Source of the DNA: a virus
Length of the DNA: 31,454 nt
IMG/VR virus record: IMGVR_UViG_3300044533_000741
Coordinates: 1 to 31,454 of that record
Reading direction: 5' to 3' (one strand)
The position numbers and the translations under genes are program-made. Shown one piece after another: positions 30,799 to 31,454 of the stretch. A model generated the notes under the pieces. The model worked only from the letters and a program-made list of their open reading frames with translations. It had not been told where the DNA came from and did not search any database. Numbering within the stretch: position 1 is the first letter of the stretch; each line of letters starts with the position of its first letter.

Positions 30799-31010
30799 GT
30801 TACAGATTCGAGATCGACGGACAGCCCGGTGCTTACTGGTCGCGCATCGTTGCCGGCAATGGCGAAACGACGCATGTGAGCGAGCAGTACACCACCAAGC
30901 AGGCGGCCGTCAAGACGGCTGAGCGGCTGCTGGCCGACATCCACGAGCAGCAGCAGTCAGGCGGGCAGGTCGAGATCCGCGACGTGACGGGCGAGGAGCC
31001 GGCGCTGTGA
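30795..31010 (+). CDS. DUF1508/YegP-like small protein
   Basis: This 71-residue protein has FEIDGQPGAYWSRIVAGNGE then SEQYTTKQAA, similar to the DUF1508/YegP repeat (F.I....G.Y..R..A.NGE). The family is small and of unclear role. ATG 30795 and GTGA overlap link it to both neighbours. Confidence 0.72.
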   Translation: MSYRFEIDGQPGAYWSRIVAGNGETTHVSEQYTTKQAAVKTAERLLADIHEQQQSGGQVEIRDVTGEEPAL

Positions 31011-31207
31011 GTCTCCAGCGTGCGATTGATCTGATCGTCGCACTGCGGCGACACCCCGAGGGACTGACGACGGCCCAGCTGTCTGAGGCCCTCGGGGTGT
31101 GCTCTCGCACTGTGCGGAGGTATTTGTCGGCATGGCGTATGGCGGGATGGGTGCAGGCGGAGCTGGGTGAGTGTGGCGTTAAGGTTTGGAGGGTGGTGCC
31201 ATTCTGA
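31007..31207 (+). CDS. Winged HTH regulator
   Basis: This 66-residue protein is a compact HTH_11/DeoR-type domain: RAIDLIVALRRHPEGLTTAQ then LSEALGVCSRTVRRYLSAWR with the recognition helix at about 32-43, then a wing (KVWRVV). It is the last gene before the control region and may regulate the promoter at 31353-31400 (equivalent to 56-103). GTG 31007 overlaps the previous stop (GTGA). Confidence 0.82.
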   Translation: MSLQRAIDLIVALRRHPEGLTTAQLSEALGVCSRTVRRYLSAWRMAGWVQAELGECGVKVWRVVPF

Positions 31208-31420
31208 CACGTGAGAAAGCAGCCCCGCACCCTGCCATAATGGCGTGCCAAAGCGCCACTAATTCTAACCTCAGCGGGTCCCTTTTCGCAAAATTCTTTT
31301 CCCGGGCAACCTCGGAAGTGCCATATTGTCCGCCTGAGTTTTCTTGTTTTGCTTGCAAACCATTCCCGGCGGCGATAATCTCACTGCGGGGATAATCTCA
31401 ACATTTGCAACGGAGTACAC
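31208..31420. promoter_or_regulatory. Main noncoding region, end to start of genome
   Basis: About 213 bases separate the last gene from the first gene's ATG (31421, same as 124). I see no ORF here. It holds TGGCG/CGCCA inverted bases (31241-31245, 31254-31258), a CCCGGG site, and the doubled GATAATCTCA. As the largest gap before the terminase region, it is a candidate for the packaging site and late promoter. This is inference. Confidence 0.5.
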
Positions 31421-31454
31421 ATGCCGAACGAAATCCAGAACGCAGCTGAGCGCG
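31298..31454. repeat. Terminal direct repeat, right copy
   Basis: Matches 1-157 apart from one base (G at 31328). It includes the start of the first gene, which makes this end a partial second copy of it. Confidence 0.95.

Larger units (their letters stand above)
1..31297. mobile_element. Complete siphovirus-like phage genome unit
   Basis: The window carries a full set of tailed-phage genes: terminase, portal, protease, capsid, connectors, tail tube, chaperones, tape measure, fibres and replication genes. All are on the + strand. The first 157 bases return at the end, so the repeating unit is about 31,297 bp. The gene order of terminase, gpW-like, portal and S49 protease/scaffold follows lambda. 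I see no integrase and no att site. Bacterial flanking genes are absent, which argues against an integrated prophage. Confidence 0.9.

Noticed and set aside
31241-31258. TGGCG/CGCCA inverted bases as a terminator after the last gene
   Set aside because: The stem is only 5 bp and no T-run follows.
1-31454. tRNA genes, rRNA or CRISPR arrays
   Set aside because: No cloverleaf-like segment or regularly spaced repeat-spacer array was seen on either strand by eye; a covariance-model tRNA search would be needed to exclude them fully.

Overview
This window is a complete or near-complete genome of a tailed phage with a non-contractile (siphovirus-like) tail. Bases 1-157 recur at 31298-31454 with one mismatch, so the unit is about 31,297 bp and is circular, circularly permuted or terminally redundant. 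The sequence is GC-rich. Every credible gene lies on the + strand, and most neighbours are joined by ATGA, GTGA, TAATG or TGATG overlaps. I see no integrase, no convincing lysogeny repressor module, no tRNA and no CRISPR array, so a virulent lifestyle is likely. The host cannot be proven from the sequence. The papain/thioredoxin-type proteins and a phage-borne CsrA weakly suggest a Planctomycetota-like host; this is inference.

Layout: (1) 124-2502 is a leading module of an unknown protein with one hydrophobic stretch, an exported Pro-rich two-domain protein, a papain-family (C1) cysteine protease with all key residues, and an exported thioredoxin-like WCGPC protein. (2) 2499-8693 is a lambda-like DNA packaging and head module: large terminase, small zinc-ribbon protein, gpW-like connector, portal, S49 protease with a C-terminal scaffold that probably has its own internal start, and major capsid protein, followed by a hairpin. 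(3) 8768-13134 holds head-tail connectors, the tail tube protein, the G/T tail-assembly chaperones with an in-frame T_TTT_TTC slippery site, and a short tape measure protein. (4) 13138-21401 holds tail tip and fibre proteins, including a duplicated N-terminal domain, a LamG-like protein and a repeat-bearing fibre. A small cluster of membrane and overlapping genes (17136-18022) interrupts it and may act in lysis. (5) 21436-31207 is the early/replication region: excisionase-like HTH protein, VRR-NUC nuclease, CsrA homologue, YqaJ-type exonuclease plus RecT-like annealing protein, tiny membrane proteins, DUF3102-like protein, coiled-coil proteins, a strong terminator, a replication initiator, and small accessory genes ending in an HTH protein.

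The genes combine into a standard head-tail assembly line and an exonuclease/annealase recombination system. The points most worth a second look are a cluster of AGCGTTAC iterons at 11-bp spacing inside the replication initiator gene, next to purine and A-rich DNA (a probable replication origin like that in lambda gene O); the papain-type protease in a genome with no visible peptidoglycan hydrolase; the phage CsrA; a nested gene pair in the membrane-protein cluster; and a pseudoknot-capable terminator before the initiator gene.
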